Positions 34,116 to 45,938 of a stretch of 64,000 nucleotides of DNA are shown here, piece after piece. The notes under the pieces were generated by a model that saw only the letters and a list, made by a program, of their open reading frames with translations, ran no database searches and was not told the DNA's origin. The stretch covers positions 496,001 through 560,000 of the forward strand of contig NW_020194558.1 in the NCBI RefSeq assembly GCF_002865645.1. Reading direction: 5' to 3'. Within the stretch, counting starts at the first letter, position 1; the number at the start of each line of letters is the position of its first letter. Position numbers and translations under genes: made by a program. This stretch comes from Hyaloscypha bicolor E. Its lineage: Eukaryota; Ascomycota; Leotiomycetes; Helotiales; Hyaloscyphaceae.

Positions 34116-35786
34116 CTACCTCCAGCCAACATTCCAGACTACGTATACCATATCTTTCGCTGTATTTACGGCGTCAACCACTTTCCCAAATAGGCCTCCC
34201 GAAACTACATCGTCTTCGTCTTCGTCTTCGTCTTCGTCGCAGGGCATGAACATGCCTGAGGGTGTACGTCTCATGCCTGGTGGATCGCCGTTGAGACTCG
34301 AGGATGACCCAGATGAGTGCAGGTTCTGGGATCGCTCTCGGGTTATTGCCATGCTATCTTTGCAGCTGGGTAAAGCACGCGGTGGCTGCCAGTCAATATC
34401 CGCATCGTCGTCTTTCAACTTGTTTCCAAGTAAGATCAGGGTCGGTGGCTTTAGTAGCCCGAGCGCTTCTTGTGAGAGGTGTGAGGAGAGTTTGCCACGG
34501 TTCCAAGAGCCATTGTTGTACTTCGGTGTTGTCTCCAGCGATTCCAAGGGGGCTTCCCTGGGTTTTAACGTCGTAGATGGTAGCATCGCAATCGTCTTAC
34601 TGTCAGAACTAAAGCTCGCCAGCGGTGTAGCCTTTCTCTTCGACATGAGCGGTGAATCTGACCTGGGATTAGTTCTCTTCATCATGATGGCCCCATCGTC
34701 CGATTCGCTATCATCGTAATCGTGAATGGCAGACGAGCCAAGCTCCTCATCTTCGTCACCCACCATTTCCAACGCAATACATTGCTCGACCTGCTCATTG
34801 AAATGAATGTGCTTCTCCTCCCCAGCGCCAGTAGGTTCAAATCCCGAGGATAAGACTGAATGAAGGAAGCTGGGGTTTTCACTACTCACTCCTCTCGCAG
34901 ACAAGGGAAACGTAACACAGCCAGAAGACGCCCGCCCGATAACAGTCTGGCCACATCTTTGTCCAGCGTCACAAAACTGCTGTGTCTGAATTGCAGCTGC
35001 TGCCTGCTTGAGTAGAGAGGAATTGGACTTTGAAATGCGGCTACGGCTGACAGGTGAGGAAGAAGGCATTCCCAATGACCTGTCTGATCCAGTCAGTAGC
35101 GGCCCATATAGCCAAGTTACATCACTGTCCCTCAGCCTACTAGATGTCAGCAAGAGCGCAGCTACGCTCGACAGCTGAGATCGCAAATTATCAAGGCTTA
35201 CCAATTGAGTGATTCTGGCGAGACTGTCTTTAACTTGTTCTTTGACTTCATCCATGTCCTCCAAGATGCATTTTCCAGTCTCGCACTGTTGCTGTACTCT
35301 TTCCGCTTCAACACAACATGCTTCCATGACGACCAAATATCTTCCTCCTTCCAAGCATGCGATAAGTAATCTACATTCCTCGATGGTTGTGTTCGCACCG
35401 CTGCATCGTCCTCTGCATATTCAACCGGATCCGGAGACTCCAGTGTCGATACATTGGTCGGGGTGCTGTTAGAAGTTGGCGAAACTGCGTAGGAATCACC
35501 TATCCAGAGGCTCGCTGGAGGTTCTAGGTCTTCTACTTGGCTGTAATATCGTACGTCGTAGGAGGGAAAGATAATTTGGCCCTTGACAGCGTTATCCTTC
35601 CAGCTGGCATCGAGCGATAAGTTGCGAGCCGCAGTTGAAGAGTTCGAAGGGGCTGAGCAGTCAGTGTGCAAAAACATTTGGCGAAAATGGAGCTGAGGAA
35701 GGTGTAGAATTGGTACCCGAAATTATGGTATTGAATCTGCGCTGGCCTTCGATTTCGAAGGGGATTTCCGGTATGGCGTTTGATGT
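34116..35786 (-). CDS. reg1: Reg1/Hex2-like regulator of protein phosphatase 1 (N-terminus unresolved)
   Basis: Putative PP1 (Glc7) targeting subunit acting in glucose repression. The stop is at 34116. Exons by splice reading: up to 35717, 35202-35652 and 34116-35136, with introns 35653-35716 and 35137-35201. Conserved family landmarks in order: IPEIPFEIEGQRRFNTIIS; YLSHAWKEEDIWSSWKHVVL with ASWRTWMKSKNKLKTVSPES and LRDSDVTWLYGPL (the DUF1752 region, crossing the last intron); KHIHFNEQVEQCIAL, which contains the RVxF-type PP1-docking sequence; PTLILLGNKL; an acidic DEDEDEDED run; and the C-terminal GLFGKVVDAVNTAKDMVYVV. The first ATG in the last long frame (35677) falls inside the 35653-35716 intron in my model. 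The true start lies further upstream, possibly via ATG 35868, but that junction does not keep frame, so I leave it open. Confidence 0.8.
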
Positions 35787-38069
35787 CTGATAAACTCAGG
35801 CTGGGCGTGAGATCCACGAATTAGACTTTGACGAGAAGCAAATGCACACCTCGCGAGAGCAAGCTCATGTTGTGGGTTGGTAGTGAGTGACAGGGAAGAC
35901 AAAGCCCGTGCGTGTGTTTCGAGTCTTTCAATGGCGTGTCGACTTTGGGGGCGGAGGGAGAGAAGCTGGAAAAGCTGGAGGATGTCAGACCCTTGCTTCG
36001 TCGAGCGTGGGGATAGGAGGGGAACGATTCGAATACAGAGCAGTAAAAGTCAGCATTGTGCGTCAACGATATGCAAAGCAAATTGTTCTGCGACAGGCAA
36101 AGACAAAATAGGCACTTCCACTCGACTCAATAATCCAATTGAGAAATTGATCTTCTATTCCGGGTCCTCGAGGTCGACTACTACTCGCTGTGGCATGCGG
36201 GGAAGATCAATTGATTGAAATCGAGCGGGCGGGCTTAGTCCTTCTGCACAGTGGATAGGCAGGATGCACCGCTGTTCAGTGCACAGCGTACATACAATTG
36301 ACACGTGAATACGGGTAGGTCCTGTCTATTTCGCTTTGATATGTAGAATGAAGACAGGAGAAGTGTATGCGGCCAATTCTGGAGATGCTGCAGATGCAAT
36401 GCAATGCCAATCCATGGACGCTAGGGTTCAAGTGGCCACAAGCGGGAAGAAACTTAATGACCCTCAGTTCTGTCGATCTCGAATATGTATGGTCGATACT
36501 GGTGGCTTCACTACTGGTCTGTGTTGCAACCACACGGCTTGATGAGCGAACAATAGGGATAACGATCACTTTCAGGTTTGGCTGAAAATATACTTTATTG
36601 GGTATTACATGTCTGATACGTCCTTGTTACAGTGCCTGAAGAACCTAAGCATCATGGAGTAGTAAGGATGCAGTCAAATAGGCATCGAACAAAACTTAGA
36701 CACAAATCCAAAAGATCTCGAAGTTGTAGTCTGGGCTTCAGATCCTTGACCCCGCGGAGGGCGTAAAATTCCAGAGGAATGGGGTCAAATTCGCTCGAAG
36801 GATCCGCTAGCCAACGCTCATACCCCCACTCCATTTCACTACAACAACGGTATAAAACCGAAATTTTGAGTAGATATTTGTCATTAACGATAGCAATTCT
36901 TAAAGTATTTTAGCATTTTCCTAGTGCTTTAAAAAGAATCCCAAAATTTTGGTATTCTAATAGGGGTATGAGAAGTAAATGCCTCTAGTAAGGGGTTTTG
37001 ACAGCGAGGCAAAAATAATAAAAACACCACCTTTAGACGATTCTAGCCGCACTTCTAGTTTTAAACGGACAAGTAGATATAAAGATATCGAAAATACTAT
37101 AAAGTGCAGATATGCAATGGAATTTGCAATTATAATAAAGATATAATGAAAATTTATATCTTTAAGGTGGGCGGTTAGGGGGTTTGGGCGATGGGCTAGT
37201 GGATCCTTCTGTGAAGCGAGCCTGCATGTACTCGTGCAAATTGACAACATTGGCTAAGGAGTACTATGGCACTCTACCGCACTTCCAGCGTAACTGAGAT
37301 CCCCCTGAGATCGGAACATCCGTGAGCAGCGCTGGTCCAAATCACAAACAGAGCCTGCGTGCCGAAATTCGATCTTCAAGCCTGGTGGGCTCTCTTCGTC
37401 AAGCCAACGACGTAATCCCTAACCGTTGTTACTGTATTTGCTCCCAAGGCTCATTTCAACTTGGGCCCGGCAACCCAACAGGGATTGCGGCACCGGAGCT
37501 CTTTCTCCGAACGGTCTTGCCACGGCTCGCCCAGGCAACCCGCTGTCATTCTTGCATCGATGAGAATCCCGCCAAGGAAGCCACACGCAATTCGACCGTG
37601 GGGATCTAACCCCCACCCATTTTCTCTCACATACCTCCAAAGAAAAAAAAACACGTTCACATGGAAGCAATCAGCCCACACATCCATGGCACATCCATGA
37701 TCAACGCTTGTCTAAAGCGATCACATGTTGGAATGGCAGAGAATCGTGCTCTTCAGTACGTCGTGACTTATGGTTTGCGCCGTGAGGTCAATTGCCAACT
37801 CGCAATTCTTCCCCGTTTCAGAAAATGCAATAACAAATTCTCCAATTTCTTTAGGTCATGCAGAATCGTCTGCATGTCGTGCCAACAACCACCACTTCTG
37901 TTGGGAAGTATTTCGGATTAAATCCTCGAATGAGTTGTGAAGTTGATGAAAGTCCTGCAATACGTAGAATTCGAGAAGGATCTGCAGCGCCGTTAGATAG
38001 CCCACCTGCGGTCATTGCATGCATCGATGCAATAACGCACTGACTTGCAAATGTCTGCAGGTACTAGTG
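35787..38069. other. Intergenic, only weak open frames
   Basis: No gene supported. A 60-codon minus frame with ATG (36652-36834, MEWGYERWLADPSSEFDPIP) looks protein-like but has no recognisable family and may be a relic. Near 37740-38060 the minus strand still reads weakly as a continuation of the kinase relic (ALQILLEFYVLQDFHQLHN). Confidence 0.4.
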
Positions 38070-38493
38070 TCATGCAGCCGGCCTAGTTTGCTTGATCCAA
38101 GAATCCTTCCAACCACTCAATAATAATAGTTGCACCAAGCGCATATGTGTCCACTTTTGGTGGCTGGTCGTTTCAACCAAAGTTCTTAACCAGTCGACGA
38201 CCTTTGCAATACCATAGTCACTGAGATAGAAGTTTTCGCTTCGATAGAGGGTATTCGCAGGCTTCACGTCTTGATGAATGTAAACAAGAAGTATTTGTAC
38301 TTTTATATCCACTCATGGCTGTGAGAGCAGGTTGCTATGGACATAGGTTCTCCTTTGTGTCTAGGAGCCTTCAAAAATCAGGATTCCTCGACTTGTATCT
38401 CATACCGGCATAGATCTCTGCGGGCCGATGCTTCTCCATAACCCGGCGTCCCCTGACCGCAGCCCTGATAATCACGCCTTGCCATGTACTCAT
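38070..38493 (-). pseudogene. Protein kinase relic
   Basis: Broken minus-strand pieces of a Ser/Thr kinase: STWQGVIIRAAVRGRRVMEK (from ATG 38493); then, in another frame, YIHQDVKPANTLYRSENFYL with SDYGIAKVV (catalytic-loop HxDxKxxN, and DYG in place of DFG); then, after a further shift near 38185, PKVDTYALGATIIIEWLEGF (the subdomain IX Asp region). Two frame changes and several stops separate them, and the ATP-binding P-loop is not seen. Clearly non-functional. Extent to left and right is approximate. Confidence 0.6.
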
Positions 38494-41400
38494 CGTTTCC
38501 TTCCTTCCTTCCAGCTTGGGAGGGCTTCACAGATGCTCTCTCGCTGCCCTCGTTCCACCATATCATATCATCGTTCACCGAACCCACTCCGGGGCAGTCA
38601 GAATTGACTCTCTGGAAGATGCTATTCGGAGACGAGCTGCAGATTATTGGTGGGTAGCTGGAGCAATGGTTTCCCATATTCTTAGAATATGTCTTGTAAG
38701 CGCGGGTATCACAACTCTAGGGGTTTGGTCAACTTACAGTATCCAACGGGGTTCTAGCTGTCTTGGAGTCTTCTGTCATACATTTAAACGGGCTCGGGTC
38801 CGGCAAAGCAGCTGAAAAACTAGCAGCGTGGGCAGGAGACTGGATATCATTTGCATCTCTCCACCAAGCTCGGCCATCACTTCGCACAACTCGCGCTTCA
38901 CCGAATTGCGATGCCAGAAGGGAACGTCGCTGCTGGCCCTGCTGGCCCTGCTGCGCGTCCTTTTGGTTCTGAGCATCAATTAAGGTACGGTGAGGTTGCC
39001 TGTGGGCGTTGAAACGCGTAAATGCATGTTTCTAGGGCACGTAAGCTTCTACCTAGGCAGAGCAACACTGACGCCCCGTAGCTTTTTGCCTCTTGAACGA
39101 GTAGAAGGTGCGGAGATTACAGTTCTGGATCGCTATCCGTGGACAGATTGTGTCTCAAGGCTATGGTACAGACTTACATATGGAAGAGTTGTAGGTGAGG
39201 GACACGGTGTGGGAGGTGTGATAGGTATCTCAAAGGGATAATCTTCGGTGTTTACTAGCCAAGACGTCATAATCAGGTAGCCTGAATGCAAGAGAAATTG
39301 ACGTGACTGGGTAGCAAAGACCAATGTTTACACGACTAGTTACAGAAGATGGATTTCAAAACATTTCCCACTCGACAGGTCACCAGCTTATGTATACCAA
39401 GGACAACTTCAGAAGTGTTGGGATTGCAGACTTGATGGAATTGGTGGATACTGGAATGAGATCTCAACTACACACTTGGTGGAAATTAAATGCTTTGTTC
39501 CCTGAGCAATAACTTTAATGCTGACCTTTACATGGCTAATTGGAATCGACGAGCTCAATGGAAAGGGGCTGGAGAGGGCCGACGCAGGGGTTTGGAGTGC
39601 AACTGCTGCACTCCCCCATAAATGCATGCAGGTTCACATGCGCTCTCGCATAAATCATCACACCAATAGGGGGGCACGGAGCGCAGGGCAGATGGCAATC
39701 AGCTAGAAGCTTATCTTTCTATCGGCCGAATTAGCTAAGTAACTAAGTAAGATATCGCATTTCCAAGATACATTCTGATGAGTAGTCCCGTGACTTTCGC
39801 CCAGTTAGCAAATAAGGCAGAGATGTTGAAGCCGGTGGTGGGTGCATCCATCAAACGCAACCTGCCGACTTGGCCGTTGCAAGTACTCGTGAACGGACTT
39901 GGTGTTCTCTGGAAGATCCGAACGCAGCGCGGGTGATCTATGCAAGCCACGGTTAGTGGGCTTAACTAAACATAATATACAATGCTTAAAATGTCTAGGT
40001 GCAGCTTGAATGCAGCATTATCTTGGTTTGTTCCTCGCATAGCGAATGAGAACCATGTACTCCGCAGGCATGCAGTATTGGGGCCTCTTTTCGCGTCGGT
40101 CCGGGCCTGGATCGTAAGGTGTCGATATCTATCAATCTTGGATCGACTCTGGCGATCTAATCCGACCCACTAAACCGCCGATCATCGCCAAGCCTGGTCG
40201 GGCCTCTTTCTCTATCGGGATCACTTCTGCATCGGCACCTCCCGCATCGACTCCTGTACCGGCATCTCTTGCATAGGCATTTGTATTGTTGTGGACGAAG
40301 ATCGCGACATGCAACAAGATTTTGCATCTCAGCCTTCACCGGTCATGTGATAACTTGTATCACCACGCTCTAACCAAAACAAGAGCAGAAAGGCCAGCAG
40401 CCTCTAGCACTTGATTTGAGAGTTGTAATTACCAATTTACCTATCAAGCACGAGACCCAAAACGACGGTGATTTTCACAAATGTGCTGCTTGGGTTCAGC
40501 TGCAAAAGCAAGCAAACCCCGTCCCCGGTAGTACCCTTCCATCTGAGCAATCCTCCCTACAACACCTGCCAGATATTCAACCGCCGGAGGCTGAAGCTCC
40601 CCCACCCCCAAGATTGAAGACTCCTATTTATTGATTTCTTATACCGCTAGAAGAGGGATGAGGAATTAGCGTTTGAAAAGAATGCTCTCTCTTACGCAGC
40701 TTCGTCCCCCGCCGAAGGGGGGGCCACATCAGAAGAATACTCTAACAAATCTTCCCTTTCAAAGGAGATCAATCTTGCTTTTGCTCTTTGCATCTGCACC
40801 TGCTTGTGCGGCCCCTAGTTTAGAAATTGCGTTTCAGGACGTGGCCGTGGTCCGCGATCTCGTATTTTCTCCGTAGCTGCCGAATGCGGATTGCGAAAAT
40901 GGGGTTCCAGATCCCTGAGACTGAATACGAGATTCACGAGAGAGAATGAAAATGTAATTTCAAGTATATAAGGGAGTTTCGTCTCAGGGTTGTGATGAAT
41001 CTTCCTAATGACCGCTAGTTCTTCAAGAGCGCCTTCGGATTTCTGGAACACTGGAACAGCCAGCAATACATCATTGTGATCTTGCTGACCTGGTGAATTG
41101 AATATAGATAAATGGTAGCCCTTCTCTACAGTCCAAGTTGAAGTTCCTCTACTGCATATATCTCTGAATGACCCCCCTCTTCTGTGCCAAATTATACGCT
41201 CTCCGTCCTAGCCATATTTAATACCGAGAGTAGGATCACCCCTGGCAATATATTTCATCCGGATCTCTCTCTACAGGTCAATGACAACAACACCTGAAAA
41301 AGTGCTTGGTGTTGGGAGCACAACCTCGGACAACTTCTGCAACTAACGAGTAGGGGGCAATTAAGCCATTTGTTTCAACTTTCACAACTTCCTTTGGCCT

Positions 41401-41509
41401 CGAGATTGGAATCCGTCGTCACCCTTTCGAGACAAACTGCTTGTAGCAATGCTCATTGAGATAACTACCTCAGGAGAGACCACCACTCATTATATAGAGC
41501 ATAAAGAAG
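38494..41509. other. Long stretch with no supported gene
   Basis: Short open frames on both strands only. Minus-strand sequence near 38780-39240 (SLLASQFGEARV; EDYPFEIPITPPTPCPSPTT) could be further decayed parts of the kinase locus. 40200-40270 has imperfect GGCA(C/T)C(T/C)C-type short repeats. Nothing else recognised. Confidence 0.35.
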
Positions 41510-41846
41510 ATGGCGGATGTTCTATGGCAATATTGTAAGCAAAAACGTAGAAAGTTCTTGACAATGGGTGACCTATTCACTGGCCATGAAATCAAGTCCA
41601 TGTGTCTTCTCTCCTTCCAAGCTGATTGTAAGTGTTTATACCTCGAAAGATCATCTCAATCGCATTTCAGGCACGCACACAAAAGCGGAGGAAGCTTCCA
41701 GACCAAGAATATATATTTTCAATCACCGTGGATCAACACTTCCCCCAGTCCACCAGGATGTAAATCCCAGCAAAGGCTCCATCCATGACTTGAATATAGC
41801 CTCTCTCGCCATTGATTTACTCTCTTTGCGGGGTCTCGAACGGTGA
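41510..41846 (+). CDS. Hypothetical small protein, 97 aa (tentative)
   Basis: ATG at 41510. Splicing a 43-nt intron (41628-41670, GTAAGT...TTTCAG) joins MADVLWQYCKQKRRKFLTMG...SFQAD to THTKAEEASRPRIYIFNHRG, STLPPVHQDVNPSKGSIHDL and NIASLAIDLLSLRGLER before TGA. Exons sum to 98 codons including the stop. I do not recognise it. Splice sites and composition are plausible, but chance cannot be excluded. Confidence 0.3.
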
Positions 41847-42477
41847 CAGCAGCAAAGAAAGATACTGTTGTAGAATAATTCTTGAAGCCACGTTCAATGC
41901 TGCGAGAGGGGGAGGAGAAGCAATCGAACAGACTTAAGGACTTGTCACGTGAGGAGGAAAATGTCCAGCGTAGAGAATGGGAGAAACAGGGAAAGAAAGC
42001 TGCGGATACGCTAACGAGTATGGATATAAGGAAAATCGGTTGTATCATCTTCTCTTGAATCATAATGAGGAAATCTGAATCTCCCACGACTAGTGGCACA
42101 TTCCCCTTCCCCTTCCCCTGCCCCTTCAATGTCCCACAACCCCCAGAACATTCACAAACGCACATCTCCTCCCTGAATCAAGACGTTTAATCAAAGCTCA
42201 CATTTATTCAGCAAGGAAGGTATCTCTAGCAAAGGCAAACGCAATCCTCCCTTTCCACAGCTGCGCCCTCCCCACAAACGCCAGCAATGCCATGCCGCCG
42301 TCTGAAAATCTACCTAGTATTTATGTATCTCATTCGCATTTCTTGCCATCCCTTCGTCGCGCATAAAGCATCAGCGTCAAAGCATAACCTTTACCACCGC
42401 CCAGAAAAAAGGAAAACGCCCTTCGCCGCTATGCAATCCTCGCTCAATATCCGATTAACAAAGAAACAGGAATAGGT
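41847..42477. other. Intergenic, 3' of the kelch-BTB gene
   Basis: No gene supported. Small open frames only. Confidence 0.4.
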
Positions 42478-45222
42478 TCAAGACATCTCCATCTCCTCAT
42501 TCTCATCGACTTCGCTGCCAAGCGGCTGCGTCTGATTACTCGAGACACTCGCCTTCCTCGCCATGCCTCCGAAGCCGAACCTGGAACCCCCGAGACCGCC
42601 GACAAACTCGAGTTCTTCGCCTAAAGGCACAGTAAATGTTAACAAATGAAGATATAAGATAGATCGAGCTCTTCATGAGAAGATGAAGATGGCGATAATG
42701 AAGACTGCTTACCTCCAACAACACGACCTTCCATGTCGATTTCCTGGGAGAGTTCAACGAGTGCTTGGCGCGGGAGTTTCAGGAATCCTTGGGTCCGGAC
42801 GACGCGGCCCCAGTGCATGAGGCAGAAGTTCGCAGCACGCTTGCGTAGCCAGTCCTCGTTGGCGATGCCAGCGCAGTGCCAGATGATGCAAGCGTGGTCG
42901 ACGTCGAGTTCCTTGGAGAGCCGGTTGACGCACAGGAGGCGCAGATGCGGGATGTTGTAGATGTTTGACATGACGAGGAGACCGGCGACATCGCTGAGCT
43001 CGCCGCAGTCTTCGGGCTGGATGCTGTCGGTGTAGAGGTAGTACAGGAAGGCTTTGACGACGGAGTATGGTTCGGGGATGTGCATTTTCTTGGTGTGGAA
43101 TTCTGCCATTTGTGCGTTGTAGAGACGGGCGAAGTGTGGCCAGCGAGCTTGGAGGATGAGCTTGTGAACGTGGATTGGAGGCGAGGTTGTAGTATTTGGG
43201 TCGAGCCAAGTTTGCTGGGCTTGATCCTCAGCCCGCATCATGCTAGAGCTCATCAATTCCTCGTCGTCCCAATCCCCATCTTTCAAGGCTGTAATTGTGA
43301 AATCGGTTCCGCTGCCACTCTCGGGGGGTTGATTAAACAATTTGGCGAGATCTGCACCGAGACCCTTGGAAGCTTGCACGACCATGCGATCGGCAGAGGG
43401 CATTTGCGATCTTTCGACGCGAGGTTCAGGGGTAAGATTGTTTCCAATTATACCATACCGACGCAGATCAACTTCCATGATGTCACTAAATATATTAGCC
43501 TTCGTTCCCTGATTTCGTGGCTCAAACTTACCTCAAGTACTCCTCGAAGCCACCAGGTCCAAGATCGGTAGCGGTGGGATCCGTAGGACACCCAAGCAAC
43601 CACGCCTTTGTACCATCCTCATTCATTGTGCAATAATGCCATCTGTACCCGCGAGTGAAGATATCACAACCTTCTGCCAGCTTCTGCCAGCGCAAAGTAT
43701 CGAGGTCCAACGAGGATAAGGAGCATTCATTTGGAGTGATAGTCGCAGCAGGGGTGACGAAGTCGAGGAGGGTGCCGGATGTATAGACATGGAAATGCAT
43801 GCCAGATCCCTGTGCAGGAATATTCGGGCCCGAAACAAACTTCAGTGATGAAATTGTGCCAGGAGCAACAGGTGGTGAAGTTGTGAGCTGAAAGGAGGGC
43901 GGATTGACTTGTGCACTGCTTGAATTGGCAGCGTATCCGGAGCTTCCAACCGCAGGTGGCGGCCCCATCGAGTATGACGGTCGAGGGGAGCCATTCATAC
44001 GAGCCAAAGCCGAGCTTCTGTCGAGGTGGCCAAAAGACGGGGCCGAATCGAAAGCCGGACTTCCCTTCACATCAAGCCACCAGATATCACCAATCTTGTC
44101 CATGTCTTCACTCAATCCGCCAAACACCCAAACCCGGTCACCCCATATATATGCCGAATGGTCGAATCTGCCAACAAACTTCCAGGCTCTTGACCAAGTA
44201 AAGGTCTTCAAGTCGAGGTAGCAGATGTCATCGAGGACATAATTATTGTGGCCTGTGATTCCTCCAATGATGAAGAGCTTATCCTCGTGAAGCACTGAAG
44301 CGTGTCTGGCCCGGCCTTTTGGTATTGGTCCGCTGACTGCGGGTTGTGTCCAATGTGCAGTCTTGAGATCGAAGATGATGAGATCGGAGAGGTAGATTCG
44401 ATGTTCGTTCTCGCCGCCAAAGATCAAGAGCTTATCTCCTTGGTATAATGTGGCAGTGTGACCTAGATTCATCAATTGAAGTCAGACTGGTACATTGAAA
44501 GCAACATACCCATTCTGACGCCTGGAATATCGCCAAAGTTATCAACCAGGCTCCACGTGTGACTGACCATGTCCAGCTTCAGCACATGATTGTAGACCTC
44601 ATCCGTGTATTGGTCGAAACCGCCGAAGGCGTAAATTTGGTTGTTTCCGCAGTAGGTGACTGAGGCGTTGACCAAACAAGCAGGCCTCTGACCCAAAGTT
44701 CTGGTGACCTTTGGTCGATATCCATCTCGACTGAGAACGCCACCCTTAACCGGGGAATTAGGCATGAGGAATGTGTTGTTCGAGGAGACGGCGGAGGAAG
44801 GAGTGAGGACAGTCGAGAGTTGATTGTTTGCATTGGCAGAGCTGGAGCCGCCTCCGAAAATGGAGTGGGGGCCGCCAGATGGAGTTGAAGGCTGAGCCTG
44901 GAGCGTTTTATCGTCAGTAAATGATTCTACTTCAGTTTGAGGAACATTCAGAGGGAAGAAATCTCAAAGTGCCAGGAACTTTGAAGACACTTCGAGGAGG
45001 CTGGGAGTTGATTGTCCAACACGCCTTTGGTGGGGGCTGAATTTCAAGATTCCAAGAGATCGTTGAACTTTTGAACGAGACAAGTCTTGAACGTCCCGGG
45101 AGTTTTCAAGACATTCAGATCAGAAAGTCTTGAATGTGCAACAACTCGCAGAACATTTAGATCGGGTAGAAGCTGAATGTTTCACAGTTCCCAGAACAAT
45201 TTGGAGAGGAAGACGTACCATG
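42478..45222 (-). CDS. Kelch-repeat / BTB domain protein
   Basis: 745 aa from five exons: 45220-45222 (the ATG alone), 44510-44897, 43532-44462, 42713-43485 and 42478-42620. Kelch blades in order: VTYCGNNQIYAFGGFDQYTD, HTATLYQGDKLLIFGGENEH, ARHASVLHEDKLFIIGGITG and FDHSAYIWGDRVWVFGGLSE, followed by a Pro/Ser linker and a last blade-like region (SLDLDTLRWQKLAEG). The C-terminal half has a BTB fold: PPIHVHKLILQARWPHFARL, VVKAFLYYLYTDSIQPEDC and LLCVNRLSKELDVDHACII. The plan resembles LZTR1-like and other kelch-BTB proteins that serve as cullin-3 adaptors or scaffolds; the role here is inferred only. It is divergent from the Cdc20 gene, 716 bp apart. The 322-nt first intron separates the start codon from the rest. 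Phase and the frame total (746 codons) support it, and upstream of 44897 the frame has no other ATG I could find. Confidence 0.85.
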
Positions 45223-45938
45223 CTTGCTAATGCCCTATACGAGCATGCTAGAAGGGAGTGAGTCCTGCAGTGAAAGCAAGAGATCGTGGCCTCGTCGGAG
45301 AGGAGTGTTGGTTAAACGAGAGACGGAATTTGAGGTGAATTCAAGCAGCACACAGCTGGGCTCGAGATGCCTGGCTGTCTGGCTTGTTTGTCTCGACGTC
45401 AAACGGGCGGATCGCTTTTTGAAGATCGGGCAAAATGCCTCTCCTCGCCCCGTCCGACCTTGCCCAATCGGGTCTACCTCGCCCGTACCTGACCCACGAG
45501 GCACCAAGAGTGCATCGCCCTGGCAACCACGCTAGCTCGGTAAACAATCCGGCCCTTGAAAAGCGCTGCTGCTCGACTCGATTCCTCTTCCTTCCTCGCA
45601 CATTGCAACTCTACAAACCCGCACACCTTCTACCCTCTCGCATCCTCTACACATACCACATCTTTCCAACCTTCTTACGCGCACGCACAAGAATACTTCA
45701 AGTCCACTAGATCTTTCTGCCAGTACTCCGTACCAGCCCATTGATCGCCTCCGACTTAAGCACTTCTTGAAGAAGGCTCATTCGACATATCGAGCACAAC
45801 AAACGAACATACTAACCAACAACTACCAGGAACCATTAGGTTGAGTCTCTTGGAGCTCGTTCGATATACCGAACCTCTTATCATCGATCGATACATTTAC
45901 TTGTCTTTCGACCGAGATCATACCCCCGATATTGCAAG
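45223..45938. promoter_or_regulatory. Shared divergent promoter region, kelch-BTB / cdc20
   Basis: 716 bp between the two start codons, C/T-rich towards the Cdc20 gene (45540-45900), as is usual for fungal housekeeping promoters. No specific binding site is claimed. Confidence 0.5.

Noticed and set aside
34200..34240. GTCTTC microsatellite
   Set aside because: It is the in-frame acidic DEDEDEDED run of the Reg1-like gene, so not listed as a separate repeat.
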